Positions 1 through 9,897 of a stretch of DNA of 64,000 nt are shown here, piece by piece (positions within the stretch are counted from its first letter, which is position 1; each line of letters opens with the position of its first letter). A program made the position numbers and the translations under genes. This stretch comes from Rhodococcus antarcticus. Its GTDB lineage: Bacteria > Actinomycetota > Actinomycetes > Mycobacteriales > Mycobacteriaceae. The notes under the pieces are model-generated. The model made no database searches and was not told the DNA's origin. It saw nothing but the letters and a program-made list of their open reading frames with translations. The stretch spans positions 2,914,001 through 2,978,000 of the forward strand of contig NZ_CP110615.1 of NCBI RefSeq assembly GCF_026153295.1. Reading direction: 5' to 3'.

Positions 1-311
1 CGCAGCGCGACCTTGGAGGTCACCTCGATCTTGCCGCCGAGGTGGATGAGGAAGGTGCGGTCGGACACCTTGCGGACCTTCACGCCGTCCAGGGTGTCGA
101 GGTGGTCGGTGATCTCCTTGGCGTGAGCCTCGGACGTGGCGTTCGCCGAGATGTCGACGACGATGGTGCTGGCGTGGCTCTCGGTGACGTCGAACGCGGT
201 CACCACCCCGCCGCGGGTGCCGACCGCGCTGACGAGGTCGCCGGCGGCGCTGGCCGTGGCCGGCGCCTCCACCCGGACGGTGATCGAGTAACCGGGACCG
301 GGAACGGGCAT
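1..311 (-). CDS. NAD-dependent malic enzyme, N-terminal ACT region (partial)
   Basis: The gene runs off the left edge of the window; only its first 103 codons are present. The start is ATG at 311, with GGAGAGG about 6 bases upstream. The protein opens with MPVPGPGYSITVRVEAP and has the beta-alpha-beta pattern of an ACT regulatory domain (about residues 8-85). It then reaches GGKIEVTSKVAL, the junction that leads into the malic domain in actinobacterial malic enzymes carrying an N-terminal ACT domain. The family oxidatively decarboxylates malate to pyruvate with NAD in the cytosol. The catalytic and NAD-binding parts lie outside the window, so the identity rests on the N-terminal domain and the junction. 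Confidence 0.85.
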   Translation of the reverse strand, partial: MPVPGPGYSITVRVEAPATASAAGDLVSAVGTRGGVVTAFDVTESHASTIVVDISANATSEAHAKEITDHLDTLDGVKVRKVSDRTFLIHLGGKIEVTSKVAL

Positions 312-370
312 GGCGGACCTCTCCATCGGCGACAGTGCTCGTGGACCCTATCGCCGTCGGCCAGGACCGA

Positions 371-559
371 TCAGCGGTTGATGACCGTCACGGGGTGCAC
401 GTAAGGCACGGAATCCAGCGGGAACTCCAGGTCACCGAACGGGGACAGTCCCCCGGCGACCGGCGAGGCCAGCTCCGTGACGGGGTGCTCACCGTCGGCC
501 AGCTGCGGCCACGTCGGATCGACCCACTGCTTCTTCTTGCCGCCCTCTGCCTTGGCCAT
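371..559 (-). CDS. Small conserved hypothetical protein (62 aa)
   Basis: This is a short reading frame of 62 residues beginning [15 protein letters not shown] and ending [12 protein letters not shown] chose the ATG at 559 over the upstream start at 634, because the extra 25 residues are low-complexity and overlap the 5' region of the divergent helicase-like gene. It has a lysine-rich N-terminus, many prolines, no membrane segment and no recognisable motif. Small proteins of this look sit beside the XPB helicase region in many high-GC actinobacteria, but I know of no function. The reading frame has strong third-position G/C bias, which supports real coding. Confidence 0.55.
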   Translation of the reverse strand: MAKAEGGKKKQWVDPTWPQLADGEHPVTELASPVAGGLSPFGDLEFPLDSVPYVHPVTVINR

Positions 560-624
560 GGGCACAGTGTGCCCGACGGGTGCCCTCCCGCGCACGGGTG
601 TGCCGGTCACTAGGTTGGGGGGCG

Positions 625-2895
625 ATGCCCGCACCCGAGAGCCTGGCCGCAGCGCTCGCCCGTCAGCCCGATCCCGTCCTCGTCGAGCTGCTGGCGCTGC
701 GCCCCGACCTGGCCGTCCCGCCCCCGGCCGACTCCGGCGTCCTCGCGACCCGGGCCGGGCTGCGCGCCTCGGTCTCCCGCGCGGCCGACGAGCTGGACGC
801 CTTCGTGCTCACCGTGCTCGAGGCCCTCGTGCTCGCCGGCGCCGACGCCGAGGCCGTGGACCCCGCGGACGTCGCGGAGCTCCTCGGCCACGACGTGGGA
901 CCCGCCCGGACCGAGCAGGGTCTCGACGCCCTGCGGCGGCGGGCGCTGCTGTGGGGGCCGGACGAGCACGTGGCCGGGGTCCGCGTGGTGCCCGCGGCCC
1001 GCGAGGTGCTGCCCCGGACCCTGGGCCGGGTGGGACGGCCCTCGCCGCAGCTGCTGGGTGCCGACGTCGAGGCGCTCGTGGCGGGGCTCGACGAGACCAG
1101 GACGGGGCTGCTGGCGACGCTGGCCCAGGGCTCCCCGCTCGGCCGCACCCGCGACGCCGCCCCCGGCACGCCCGCCGACCGGCCGGTGCAGCAGCTCCTG
1201 GCGGCCGGGCTGCTGCTGCCGGTGGACCACCAGACCGTCGAGCTGCCCAGCCAGGTCAGTGCGGTGATCCGGGGCCGCAACCCCCTGGGGAGCGTGGACA
1301 CCGCCGAGCCCGCCCCCGCCGTGCAGCCGCGCCAGCAGGACGAGGTGGACTCCGCCGCCGCGGGTGAGGCCCTCGAGCTGCTCCGGCACGCCGTCGACCT
1401 GCTCACCGCCCTGGGCGAGCACCCCGCTCCGGTGCTGAAGTCCGGCGGCATCGGGGTGCGCGAGGTGCGGCGGCTGGCCAAGGCGGCCCAGCTCGACGAG
1501 GCCCGCACCTCCCTGGTGCTCGAGCTGCTGGTCGGCGCCGGGCTCGTCACCTCCGACGAGGCCGTGGATCCCTCGTGGACCCCGACCACCGCGGTGGACG
1601 CGTGGCTGCCCGGCGAGCCCGCCCTGCGGTGGTTCGAGCTGGCCCGGGCCTGGCTCGAGCTGCCGCGGCTGCCCGGGCTGGTGGGCCGGCGGGACGAGCG
1701 GGACAAGCCGTTGGCCGCGCTGAGCGACGAGCTGCGCCGTCCGTCGGCGCCGCGCGACCGGCGCCGGGTGCTGATGGTGCTCGGCGACCGCCCGCTCCGC
1801 GGGGGCAGGGCCGCCGCGCTCGAGCCGGCCGACGTGGAGGCGGTGCTGGCCTGGCGGGTGCCGCGCTGGGGCGGGCGGGGTCGGGCGGACCTCGTCGGGT
1901 GGATGCTGGCGGAGGCCACCGCGCTGGGCATCCTCGGCCGCGGGGCGCTGAGCCGCCCGGGGCGGGCGCTGCTCGAGGCGCCCGCCACCGCGACGGGGGC
2001 GATGGCGGCGGCCCTGCCCGAGCCGGTGGACCACGTCCTGGTGCAGGCCGACCTGACCGTGGTCGCCCCCGGCCCGCTGCAGCCCGAGCTGGAGCGCGAG
2101 ATCGCGCTGGTGGCCGACGTCGAGTCCGCGGGAGCAGCCACCGTGTACCGGGTGTCACCGGGAAGCGTGCGCCGGGCCCTGGACGCCGGGCGCAGCGCCG
2201 CCGAGCTGCACGCCCTGTTCGCCGGGCGCTCGCGCACCCCGGTGCCGCAGTCGCTGACCTACCTGCTCGACGACGTGGCCCGGCGGCACGGGCGCCTCCG
2301 CGCGGGAACGGCTGCGGCCTTCCTCCGCTGCGACGACGAGGCCCTGCTCACGGAGGTGCTGTCCTCGCCCGTGGCCGCGGAGCTGGGACTGCGCCGGCTC
2401 GCCCCCACCGTGGCCGTGAGCCCCGCCCCGCTCGCCGAGCTGCTCGTCGCGCTGCGCGGGGCCGGCTTCTCCCCGGCCGGGGAGGACTCCGCGGGCGACG
2501 TGGTCGACCTGCGGCCGGGCGGGGCACGGGTGGCCCTGCGGCGCGCGCGACGAACCCCGGCCGGGCCCTCGGCCGCCAGCGCGGAGCAGCGCGAGGCCGT
2601 CGTGCGGGGACTGCGCGCCGGTGACCGGGCGGCGAGCACCACCACCGCTGCCCGCCTGGTCTCCGACGGCACCCGGGCCAGCGGGGTCGCCACCATGGGC
2701 GTGCTGCAACAGGCGGCGCGCGCCCGGCGCAGCGTGTGGATCGGCTACGTCGACGCCCAGGGCGTGGCCAGCCAGCGGGTGGTGGACCCGGTGTCGGTCG
2801 GGGGCGGGGTGCTGGAGGCGTTCGACTCCGCGGCCGGCGAGATGCGCCGCTTCGCGCTGCACCGCATCACGAGCGTCGCCCTCACCGAGGACTGA
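625..2895 (+). CDS. Helicase-associated domain protein (XPB/Ssl2 N-terminal-like)
   Basis: This is a 756-residue protein starting at ATG 625, preceded by a G-rich ribosome-binding site (GGTTGGGGGG). It is leucine/alanine-rich with repeated winged-helix-like segments. Its C-terminal part (about residues 430-750, around [19 protein letters not shown] and [18 protein letters not shown]) matches the helicase-associated domain found beside XPB in actinobacteria (Rv0862c type). There is no Walker A, so it is not itself an ATPase. It converges on the small secreted-protein gene (3-base gap), and the XPB helicase gene follows at 3950. That pairing suggests a partner or regulator of XPB in DNA repair or transcription. 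The product class is fairly sure; the role is inferred from neighbourhood. Confidence 0.8.
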   Translation: MPAPESLAAALARQPDPVLVELLALRPDLAVPPPADSGVLATRAGLRASVSRAADELDAFVLTVLEALVLAGADAEAVDPADVAELLGHDVGPARTEQGLDALRRRALLWGPDEHVAGVRVVPAAREVLPRTLGRVGRPSPQLLGADVEALVAGLDETRTGLLATLAQGSPLGRTRDAAPGTPADRPVQQLLAAGLLLPVDHQTVELPSQVSAVIRGRNPLGSVDTAEPAPAVQPRQQDEVDSAAAGEALELLRHAVDLLTALGEHPAPVLKSGGIGVREVRRLAKAAQLDEARTSLVLELLVGAGLVTSDEAVDPSWTPTTAVDAWLPGEPALRWFELARAWLELPRLPGLVGRRDERDKPLAALSDELRRPSAPRDRRRVLMVLGDRPLRGGRAAALEPADVEAVLAWRVPRWGGRGRADLVGWMLAEATALGILGRGALSRPGRALLEAPATATGAMAAALPEPVDHVLVQADLTVVAPGPLQPELEREIALVADVESAGAATVYRVSPGSVRRALDAGRSAAELHALFAGRSRTPVPQSLTYLLDDVARRHGRLRAGTAAAFLRCDDEALLTEVLSSPVAAELGLRRLAPTVAVSPAPLAELLVALRGAGFSPAGEDSAGDVVDLRPGGARVALRRARRTPAGPSAASAEQREAVVRGLRAGDRAASTTTAARLVSDGTRASGVATMGVLQQAARARRSVWIGYVDAQGVASQRVVDPVSVGGGVLEAFDSAAGEMRRFALHRITSVALTED

Positions 2896-2898
2896 GGC

Positions 2899-3720
2899 TC
2901 AGCTGGCGGTCACCCTCGTCAGGCACACGACGAAGCTGCGCTCGGCGTAGGGGATGCCGCCCTTGTCGCAGTCCTGCTCGTCCGAGGTGCCTCGCAGGAT
3001 CGGCCCGACCCTCTCCACGTCCGTCCCGGGGACGGTGCAGTCGGCCCTCGCCGGGTTGCCCGCCCCCAGCTCGAAGCACTGGCCCTCCGTCCAGTCGACG
3101 TCCATGCAGAGCGCCCCCAGCTCGTCGGACCCGAACCGGGACGTCTCGTAGTAGACGTAGTCGGAGTCCGCCGTGCACCCGTCGGAGGTGGCCGCCGTGG
3201 CGGTCACCTTGTAGCTGGAGCCGCGGCTGCCGCAGTCCACCGTCGTCAGGTCCGGTGAGGACGACGAGCCGGAGACGGCCACGCAGCCACCGACGGCGAC
3301 GTCCACGCTGAGCTGCCCGCTCCCGCTCCCGGCGGTCGACGGCGGGGCGGTGGTGGTGCGCGCCGGCGCGGACGTCCCGCCCGCCCCGCTCGACGGGGGC
3401 ACCGCGGTGCTCGTGGGTGCCGCGACGCTCGGGCCGTCCGAACCGCGGGTCGAGGCGAAGACCAGTCCCCCCGCCACCAGCAGCACCGCCACCAGCGCGC
3501 CGACGATGACGAGCGGGTTGTTCCTCCGAGGCGGCGGGGGCGGGGCCGCACCCCAGGCGGGCTGCCCGTACGGCGAGCGGTCCTGGGCCGGCGGACCCCA
3601 CGGCTGCCCCGGGGACGGCTGCTGCCCCCACGGCTGCCCCGGGGACGGCTGCGGGCCGCGGTGGGGCGTGCCCCACGGGTCCTGCCCCGGACCGTAGGGG
3701 TTCTGCGGCGGAGTCGTCAT
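2899..3720 (-). CDS. Proline-rich single-pass membrane/secreted protein (LppU-like)
   Basis: This is a 273-residue protein starting at ATG 3720. Residues 1-70 are a cytoplasmic Pro/Gly/Gln-rich tail with a repeated PSPGQPWG unit. A single membrane helix follows (about 73-92, PLVIVGALVAVLLVAGGLVF), then a Ser/Thr/Pro linker and an extracytoplasmic domain of about 140 residues with seven or more cysteines (GGCVAVSGS, TVDCGS, DGCTADS, LCMDVDW, QCFELG, DCTVPG, VVCLTRV). This layout is typical of actinobacterial LppU/SCO3897-like proteins of unknown function. Disulfide-stabilised folding outside the cell is likely. It is convergent with the upstream helicase-associated gene. No partner is evident. 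Confidence 0.7.
   Translation of the reverse strand: MTTPPQNPYGPGQDPWGTPHRGPQPSPGQPWGQQPSPGQPWGPPAQDRSPYGQPAWGAAPPPPPRRNNPLVIVGALVAVLLVAGGLVFASTRGSDGPSVAAPTSTAVPPSSGAGGTSAPARTTTAPPSTAGSGSGQLSVDVAVGGCVAVSGSSSSPDLTTVDCGSRGSSYKVTATAATSDGCTADSDYVYYETSRFGSDELGALCMDVDWTEGQCFELGAGNPARADCTVPGTDVERVGPILRGTSDEQDCDKGGIPYAERSFVVCLTRVTAS
3596..3652. repeat. 30-bp tandem repeat inside the LppU-like gene
   Basis: Nearly two copies of a 30-base unit beginning CCCCACGGCTGCCCC encode the repeated PSPGQPWG peptide in the cytoplasmic proline-rich tail of the LppU-like protein. The repeat keeps the reading frame. Confidence 0.75.
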
Positions 3721-3949
3721 GGCGTCCCTCTTCGGTGGATCGGAAGCCGAAGGGTAGGCGTCGGCGCCCCGCTCCGCGGGCGGTTCGGGTGATCGTGACC
3801 CCGACCGTCGTCCCACGGCAACGGCGGGTGCCCCCTGGCCTCCTTCGCGCCCGGTGTCGCAGGCCACCCGGGGCAGCCCACCGTCCGCGCTGCGGGAGAG
3901 GATGATGGAAGGTCGCCCCCCGCCCGGAGCACCACGGAGGAGACCACGC

Positions 3950-5632
3950 GTGACCGACGGACCCCTGATCGTCCAGTCCGACAAGACCCTGCTGCTCGAG
4001 GTCGACCACGCCCAGGCCGGTGAGGCCCGCCAGGCCGTCGCCCCGTTCGCCGAGCTCGAGCGAGCCCCCGAGCACATCCACACCTACCGGATCACCCCGC
4101 TCGCGCTGTGGAACGCCCGCGCCGCAGGTCACGACGCGGAGCAGGTCGTCGACGCGCTGGTCCGGTTCTCCCGCTACGCGGTGCCGCAGCCGCTGCTGGT
4201 CGACATCGTCGACACCATGGGCCGCTACGGCCGCCTGCAGCTGGTGAAGAGCCCGGTGCACGGCCTGGTGCTCATCAGCCTCGACCGCGCCGTGCTCGAG
4301 GAGATCCTGCGGCACAAGAAGATCGCCCCGATGCTCGGCGCCCGGGTGGACGAGGACACCATCGTCGTGCACCCCTCCGAGCGTGGGCACCTCAAGCAGG
4401 TCCTGCTCAAGGTCGGCTGGCCCGCGGAGGACCTCGCGGGCTACGTGGACGGCGAGGCGCACGAGATCTCCCTGGACACCGAGGCGCACGACGGCTCGCC
4501 CGCCTGGGAGCTGCGCGACTACCAGCAGATGGCGGCGGACTCGTTCTGGGCGGGCGGGTCCGGCGTGGTGGTGCTGCCCTGCGGCGCGGGCAAGACGATG
4601 GTCGGGGCCGCTGCGATGGCCCGGGCCAAGGCGACCACCCTGATCCTGGTGACGACCACCGTCGCCGGGCGGCAGTGGAAGCGCGAGCTCATCGCCCGCA
4701 CCTCGCTCACCGAGGAGGAGATCGGCGAGTACTCCGGGGAGCGCAAGGAGATCCGTCCGGTCACCATCGCGACGTACCAGGTGATCACCCGCAAGACCAA
4801 GGGCGAGTACCGCCACCTCGAGCTGTTCGACTCCCGCGACTGGGGCCTGGTGATCTACGACGAGGTCCACCTGCTGCCGGCCCCGGTGTTCCGGATGACG
4901 GCGGACCTGCAGAGCCGGCGGCGCCTGGGGCTCACCGCCACCCTGGTGCGCGAGGACGGCCGCGAGGGCGACGTGTTCAGCCTCATCGGGCCCAAGCGCT
5001 ACGACGCCCCGTGGAAGGACATCGAGGCCCAGGGCTGGATCGCCCCGGCGGACTGCGTCGAGGTGCGGGTGACCCTCACCGACGCCGAGCGCCTGGCCTA
5101 CGCCACGGCCGAGCCGGAGGAGCGCTACAAGCTGTGCTCCACCGCGCGCACCAAGATGCCGGTGGTCAAGGCGATCCTGGAGAAGCACAAGGGTGCGCCG
5201 ACCCTGGTCATCGGGGCCTACCTCGACCAGCTGGGCGAGCTCGGGGAGGCCTTGGACGCCCCGATCATCCAGGGCTCCACGACCAACAAGGAGCGCGAGA
5301 AGCTGTTCGACGCGTTCCGCCGGGGGGAGATCAGGGTGCTCGTGGTCTCCAAGGTCGCGAACTTCTCGATCGACCTGCCCGAGGCCTCCGTGGCGGTGCA
5401 GGTCAGCGGCACGTTCGGCTCGCGCCAGGAGGAGGCGCAGCGGCTCGGACGGCTGCTGCGGCCCAAGCACGACGGCGGACAGGCGCACTTCTACTCCGTG
5501 GTCGCGCGGGACACGCTGGACGCCGACTACGCCGCGCACCGGCAGCGCTTCCTGGCCGAGCAGGGCTACGCCTACCGGATCACCGACGCCGACGACATCC
5601 TCGGCCCGCCGATCCCCGGCACCACTCCCTGA
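3950..5632 (+). CDS. XPB-type DNA repair helicase
   Basis: This is a 560-residue superfamily 2 helicase. GTG at 3950 is chosen because GGAGGAGACC precedes it at good spacing. Visible motifs are Walker A in LPCGAGKTMVGAAA (about residue 205), Walker B/DEVH in VIYDEVHLLPA (about 302), LTATLVRED (motif III region), and C-terminal motifs V/VI in KVANFSIDLPEA and QEEAQRLGRLLRPK. The N-terminal 170 residues form the damage-recognition-like domain seen in bacterial XPB (Rv0861c is of similar length). The enzyme is a 3'-5' ATP-dependent DNA helicase thought to act in nucleotide excision repair or transcription-linked repair. It follows the helicase-associated protein on the same strand, with the secreted-protein gene between them on the other strand. 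Confidence 0.93.
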   Translation: MTDGPLIVQSDKTLLLEVDHAQAGEARQAVAPFAELERAPEHIHTYRITPLALWNARAAGHDAEQVVDALVRFSRYAVPQPLLVDIVDTMGRYGRLQLVKSPVHGLVLISLDRAVLEEILRHKKIAPMLGARVDEDTIVVHPSERGHLKQVLLKVGWPAEDLAGYVDGEAHEISLDTEAHDGSPAWELRDYQQMAADSFWAGGSGVVVLPCGAGKTMVGAAAMARAKATTLILVTTTVAGRQWKRELIARTSLTEEEIGEYSGERKEIRPVTIATYQVITRKTKGEYRHLELFDSRDWGLVIYDEVHLLPAPVFRMTADLQSRRRLGLTATLVREDGREGDVFSLIGPKRYDAPWKDIEAQGWIAPADCVEVRVTLTDAERLAYATAEPEERYKLCSTARTKMPVVKAILEKHKGAPTLVIGAYLDQLGELGEALDAPIIQGSTTNKEREKLFDAFRRGEIRVLVVSKVANFSIDLPEASVAVQVSGTFGSRQEEAQRLGRLLRPKHDGGQAHFYSVVARDTLDADYAAHRQRFLAEQGYAYRITDADDILGPPIPGTTP

Positions 5633-5646
5633 CCCGTGCGCCGAAA

Positions 5647-5710
5647 CGCCAAGTGCGGGCTTCTGGTCGTCATTCCGGGCGGAATGGGAGCCAAAAGCCC
5701 GCACTTGGCG
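5647..5710. terminator. Large nested dyad between convergent genes (probable bidirectional terminator)
   Basis: Two 20-base arms (5647-5666 and 5691-5710) are inverted copies with a single mismatch (CGCCAAGTGCGGGCTT[C/T]TGG). Inside the loop lies a second perfect dyad, CATTCC-GGGC-GGAATG (5671-5686). It sits between the 3' ends of the convergent XPB and coxG-like genes, 14 bases past the XPB stop and 16 bases past the other stop. The position fits a two-way terminator. The nested inner palindrome and the lack of T-tracts are unusual for one, so a mobile palindromic repeat is the alternative. Confidence 0.6.
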
Positions 5711-5726
5711 GGGAAGAGCGGAAGAG

Positions 5727-6536
5727 CTACGAGCGGGTGATCAGCCAGACGACGAGCCCGCCGAGCACGGCTCCGACCGCGACCGGCGCGACCCGCTTGG
5801 CCACCGCCGTCCCGGCTCCGGACTCGAGCAGGTCGATTGCGTCCGGCGTGGGCGGGTAGTCCACCTTCGGCCGGGGCCGTGGGGTGGGCGAGGGGCTCGG
5901 CTTCGGGGTGACTGCCACCGGGACCTCCGTGGCCTGGGGCGCGGACCCCGTCACCACCCCGTTGGACTCCGGTGCCGAGCTGTCCGGCACCGCGCTGTCC
6001 GGCACCGCGCTGTCCGGCACCGACGAGTCCGCCGCAGACACGGCCTCGACGGGTGTGTCCGCGGCGTCCTCGGCCTCGATGGCGTCGGCCTCCGCACCCA
6101 GGCGCTGGCCCAGGCAGTCGGCGAACTGGCCGATGATCTTGCCGGCCACCTCGGTGATGATGCCGCGACCGAGCTGCGCCGGCTTGCCCGTGATGGACAG
6201 GTCGGTCGCCACCACCACGGTGGTCGACGTGGGCGTGGTCTCGGCCAGCGTCATGGTGACGGTGGCGTTGGCCTGGCCGTTGCCGCGCGAGTCCTTGCCG
6301 TTGGCCTTGATCACGGCCTTCCGCGCGGACTCGTCGGTGTCGACGTAGACACCGGTCCCCTTGTAGAGCATGGCGATGGGACCGAGCTTGACCTTGACGG
6401 TGCCCATGAACGACGTCGCGTCGGACTCGGTGAGCTTGGCTCCGGGGAAGCAGGGTGCCACCCGGTCGGGTTCGAGGAAGGCGTCCCACACGTCCGCGAT
6501 GGGGGCTTCGACGACGAAGGTGTTCTCCAGGTCCAT
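5727..6536 (-). CDS. coxG: CoxG-like SRPBCC protein with C-terminal membrane anchor
   Basis: This is a 269-residue protein starting at ATG 6536, overlapping the coxM stop by one base (TGATG). Residues 1-145 form an SRPBCC fold of the CO-dehydrogenase subunit G family (MDLENTFVVEAPIADVWDAF at the start, CFPGAKL, GTVKVKLGPI, GKPAQLGRGII). An acidic and proline-rich linker follows (about 150-235) with a repeated VPDSA unit, then a C-terminal hydrophobic helix ending VLGGLVVWLITRS. CoxG in Oligotropha recruits CO dehydrogenase to the cytoplasmic membrane; the C-terminal anchor here suits that job. It is the last gene of coxS-L-M-G. Confidence 0.88.
   Translation of the reverse strand: MDLENTFVVEAPIADVWDAFLEPDRVAPCFPGAKLTESDATSFMGTVKVKLGPIAMLYKGTGVYVDTDESARKAVIKANGKDSRGNGQANATVTMTLAETTPTSTTVVVATDLSITGKPAQLGRGIITEVAGKIIGQFADCLGQRLGAEADAIEAEDAADTPVEAVSAADSSVPDSAVPDSAVPDSSAPESNGVVTGSAPQATEVPVAVTPKPSPSPTPRPRPKVDYPPTPDAIDLLESGAGTAVAKRVAPVAVGAVLGGLVVWLITRS
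5981..6025. repeat. 15-bp in-frame tandem repeat in coxG
   Basis: The unit TGTCCGGCACCGCGC occurs about 2.7 times at 15-base spacing and encodes the repeated VPDSA peptide in the linker of the CoxG-like protein. Frame is preserved, so copy-number change would only alter linker length. Confidence 0.8.
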
Positions 6537-7399
6537 CAGGCGACCGTACCGGCGGCCGTCGCCAGGGCCCGACGGGTCAGGACGCCCGCGAGGTGCGTCC
6601 GGTACTCGGCGTCCGCGCCGATGTCGCTGCCGGGGCTGGTGCCCTCGGCGGCGTGCTCGGCGGCGGCCCGGAAGGACTCCGGGGTGGCCGGCTGCCCCAC
6701 GAGGGCGGCCTCCACGCCGTGGGCGCGGACCGGGGTGGACGCCATGTTCGTCAGCGCCACCTTGGCCTCGGTCACGGTCCCACCGTCGATCTTGAGCGCG
6801 GCCGCGACGGCCACGATCGACCACGCCTGGGCCACCCGGTTGAACTTCTCGTACTGCGCACCCCACCCGGTGTGCTTGGGGATGCGGATCTGGGTGAGCA
6901 GCTCCCCGGGCTCCACCGCGGTGGTGAAGTAGTCCTGGAAGAAGTCCGCCACGGCCACGGTGCGGGTGGCACCGCCCGGCGAGGCGATGACCATGGTGGC
7001 GTCCAGCGCGAGCACCGGTGCCCCGAGGTCACCCGCGGGGTCGGCGTGGGACAGCGCCCCGCCGAGGGTCCCGCGGTGACGGATGGAGGGGTCCGCCACG
7101 GTGGCGGCCGTCAGCGCCAGGAGCGCGGCGTGCTCGACCACCTCCGGGCTGTTGAGGACGTCGTGGTGGGTGGTCATGGCCCCGATGACGAGCTCGTCGC
7201 CCTCGACGGTGATGCCCTTGAGCTCAGCCACCCGGCTGAGGTCCACCACCACGGTCGGCGCCGCGAGGCGCAGCCGCAGCACCGGGAGCAGGCTCTGCCC
7301 GCCACCGAGGATCTTGGCGTCCTCACCGCCGTCGGCGAGGGCCTGGAGGGCCTCCGCCACGGTGGTGGGGGCCACGTAGTCGAAGTGTGCGGGGATCAT
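6536..7399 (-). CDS. coxM: CO dehydrogenase-like FAD-binding medium subunit
   Basis: This is a 287-residue protein starting at ATG 7399, overlapping the coxL stop by 4 bases (ATGA). It has the two FAD-binding signatures of molybdenum-hydroxylase medium subunits: ILGGGQSLLPVLRLRL (about residues 29-45) and RGTLGGALSHADPAGD (about 108-123). The C-terminal CO_deh_flav_C domain follows (FNRVAQAWSIVAVAAAL onward). The length is normal for CoxM. It would shuttle electrons from the Fe-S subunit to the quinone pool or another acceptor. The S-L-M gene order is typical of form II rather than form I (M-S-L) operons. Confidence 0.92.
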   Translation of the reverse strand: MIPAHFDYVAPTTVAEALQALADGGEDAKILGGGQSLLPVLRLRLAAPTVVVDLSRVAELKGITVEGDELVIGAMTTHHDVLNSPEVVEHAALLALTAATVADPSIRHRGTLGGALSHADPAGDLGAPVLALDATMVIASPGGATRTVAVADFFQDYFTTAVEPGELLTQIRIPKHTGWGAQYEKFNRVAQAWSIVAVAAALKIDGGTVTEAKVALTNMASTPVRAHGVEAALVGQPATPESFRAAAEHAAEGTSPGSDIGADAEYRTHLAGVLTRRALATAAGTVA

Positions 7400-9897
7400 G
7401 CCTGGCCTCCTGCGGGAGTGGACTGGTCGACGTTCCCGGAGGAGTCGGTGGAGCCGAGGCCGCCACCGGCCTCGGCGGTGTTCTGACCGGCGGGACCACC
7501 GGCGGCGAGCTGCCCGCGGCCCTGCTGGATGGCCCGCCACACGCGCTGCGGGGAGCACGGCATCTCGACGTCGACGACGCCGAACTGGCGGACGGCGTCG
7601 ATCACCGAGTTCACGACGGCCGGGGTGGAGGCGATGCAGCCGGCCTCGCCCACGCCCTTGACGCCCAGCGGGTTGCTGGTGGCCGGGGTGGTCGTCTGGT
7701 CGACGTTGAAGTGCGGCAGGTCCACCGCCGACGGCACGAGGTAGTCCGCGAGGGTGCCGGTGAGCAGCGTGCCGGACTCGTCGTAGACGCCCTCCTCGTA
7801 CAGGGCCTGCGCGATGCCCTGGGCGAGGCCACCGTGGATCTGGCCCTCCACAATCAGGGGGTTGATCACCACGCCCACGTCGTCGACGCAGGTGTAGTTG
7901 ATGATCTCGACGAAGCCGGTCTCGGTGTCGACCTCCACGGCGCACAGGTGCGTGCCGTGCGGGTAGTTGAAGTTCTCCGGGTCGAACGTGGCCTGGGAGT
8001 CCAGGCTCGGCTCGACGCCGTCGGGCAGGTTGTGCGCGGCGAACACGGCCAGCGAGATGTCGCCGATGGCCACCCCCGCGTCGGTGCCCTTGACGCTGAA
8101 GCGGCCGCCGGTGAACTCCAGGTCGTCGACGGAGCACTCGAGCAGGTGCGCCGCGATGGGCTTGGCCTTCTCGATGACCTTGTCGGCGGCCTGGACGATC
8201 GCGATGCCGCCGACCACCAGCGAGCGGGAGCCGTAGGTGTCCAGGCCCTTCGGCGACACCTGGGTGTCACCGTGCAGCACCTCGACGTCCTCGAACGCCA
8301 CGCCGAGCTTGTCGGCGACGATCTGGCTGAACGCCGTCTCGTGGCCCTGCCCGTGCGGGGTGACGCCGGTGACGACCTCGACCTTGCCGGTGGGCAGCAT
8401 GCGGATCGCCGCGTGCTCCCAGCCGCCGGCGCCGTAGTTCAGCGAGCCCAGCACCCGGGACGGGGCGAGACCGCACATCTCGGTGAACGTCGAGATGCCG
8501 ATGCCGATCTGCTTGACGTCACCGTTCTCGCGGCGGCGGGCCTGCTCGGCACGGAGACCGTCGTAGTCGAACAGCGCCATGGCCTTCTCGGTGGCCGCCT
8601 CGTAGTTGCCCGAGTCGTAGGTCAGGCCGGCGACCGTGGTGAACGGGAACTCCTCGTGGGTGATCCAGTTCTTCTTGCGCAGCTCCATCGGCTCCATGCC
8701 GAGCTCCACCGCGAGCTCGTCCATGATCCGCTCGATGCCGAACGTGGCCTCCGGGCGGCCGGCGCCGCGGTAGGCGTCGGTCCAGGTCTTCGTGGTGAAG
8801 ACGTTCGTGCACGCGAAGTGGTACGCCGGGATCTTGTAGATCGCGTTGAACATGAAGGCCCCAAGCACGGGCACGCCGGGCGTGACCAGGCCGAGGTAGG
8901 CGCCCATGTCGGCCATCAGCTCCACCTTGAGGCCGGTGAGCTTGCCGTCGCGGGTGGCGGTGATGGTGATGTCCTGGATCTGGTCGCGGCCGTGGTGGCC
9001 GGCGAGCAGGGACTCCGAGCGGGACTCGGTGATCTTGACGGGCTTGCCGAGGCGCTGGGCGAGCACCACCGAGAGGAGCTCCTCGGGGGTGAACTGCAGC
9101 TTGCCGCCGAATCCACCGCCCACGTCCGGGGCGATGACGCGGATCTTGTGCTCGGGCATGCCCAGGGTCATGGCGAGCATGGTGCGGACGATGTGCGGCA
9201 CCTGGGTGGCCGACCACAGGGTGAGCTGCTCGCCGGTGGGGTCGCAGACGACCGAGCGCGGTTCCATGAAGGCGGGGATGAGGCGCTGCTGGCGGAAGCG
9301 GCGGGTGACCGTCACCTCCGCGGCGTCGAGCGCGGCCTGGATCGGCTCACCCGTGCCGGCCTCGCCGGAGTCGAAGATCCACAGGGCGTTGCGGTTGGTG
9401 CCCAGCTCGGGGTGGACCAGGTCCGCGCCCTCGGCGAGGGCGGCCTCCATGTCGAGCACGGCGGGCAGCTCGTCGTAGTCGATCTCGATGCCGTCGAGGG
9501 CGTCGGTGGCCTCAGCAGCGCTGCGGGCGACGACGATCGCGACGATCTCGCCGGAGAAGTGCACGGTGTCGACGGCGATGGACGGGTGCGCGGGGGCCTT
9601 CATGTCCGGGGTGATGGCCCAGGCGCAGGGCAGGCTGCCCTGCTCGTCCTTGAGGTCGGCCCCGGTCAGCACGGTGATGACGCCCGGGCGGGTCTTCGCC
9701 TCGGTGGTGTCGATCGCCGTGATGGTCGCGTGGGCGAAGGGGCTGCGCAGCATGGCCACGTGGACCATGCCGGGCAGGGTGATGTTGTCGGTCCACCGGG
9801 TGCGCCCGGTGATCAGGCGCGCATCCTCCTTGCGGAGCCGGGCCTTGCCGATCTCGCTGGTGGACGTGGTCGTGTCGATCGTTGCGGTCATGGTCAC
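7396..9897 (-). CDS. coxL: Form II CO dehydrogenase-like molybdopterin-binding large subunit
   Basis: This is an 833-residue protein of the xanthine-oxidase family. GTG at 9897 is chosen because it gives a 4-base overlap (GTGA) with coxS; ATG at 9891 is an alternative. Molybdopterin-binding and active-site segments are visible: DVGGGFGGK (about 258-266), [13 protein letters not shown], and KGVGEAGC near the C-terminus. The active-site loop reads AYRGAGR (375-381). This is the form II signature; form I CO dehydrogenases carry AYRCSFR with the cysteine that binds copper. With no active-site cysteine, CO oxidation is uncertain and another carbonyl or N-heterocycle substrate is possible. It forms an S2L2M2 enzyme with its neighbours. 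Confidence 0.93.
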   Translation of the reverse strand: MTMTATIDTTTSTSEIGKARLRKEDARLITGRTRWTDNITLPGMVHVAMLRSPFAHATITAIDTTEAKTRPGVITVLTGADLKDEQGSLPCAWAITPDMKAPAHPSIAVDTVHFSGEIVAIVVARSAAEATDALDGIEIDYDELPAVLDMEAALAEGADLVHPELGTNRNALWIFDSGEAGTGEPIQAALDAAEVTVTRRFRQQRLIPAFMEPRSVVCDPTGEQLTLWSATQVPHIVRTMLAMTLGMPEHKIRVIAPDVGGGFGGKLQFTPEELLSVVLAQRLGKPVKITESRSESLLAGHHGRDQIQDITITATRDGKLTGLKVELMADMGAYLGLVTPGVPVLGAFMFNAIYKIPAYHFACTNVFTTKTWTDAYRGAGRPEATFGIERIMDELAVELGMEPMELRKKNWITHEEFPFTTVAGLTYDSGNYEAATEKAMALFDYDGLRAEQARRRENGDVKQIGIGISTFTEMCGLAPSRVLGSLNYGAGGWEHAAIRMLPTGKVEVVTGVTPHGQGHETAFSQIVADKLGVAFEDVEVLHGDTQVSPKGLDTYGSRSLVVGGIAIVQAADKVIEKAKPIAAHLLECSVDDLEFTGGRFSVKGTDAGVAIGDISLAVFAAHNLPDGVEPSLDSQATFDPENFNYPHGTHLCAVEVDTETGFVEIINYTCVDDVGVVINPLIVEGQIHGGLAQGIAQALYEEGVYDESGTLLTGTLADYLVPSAVDLPHFNVDQTTTPATSNPLGVKGVGEAGCIASTPAVVNSVIDAVRQFGVVDVEMPCSPQRVWRAIQQGRGQLAAGGPAGQNTAEAGGGLGSTDSSGNVDQSTPAGGQA

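Noticed and set aside
2882-5704. A 940-codon open frame on the minus strand under the XPB helicase
   Set aside because: It runs antisense to XPB and through the LppU-like gene in the wrong frame; the codon pattern and composition are those of a GC shadow.
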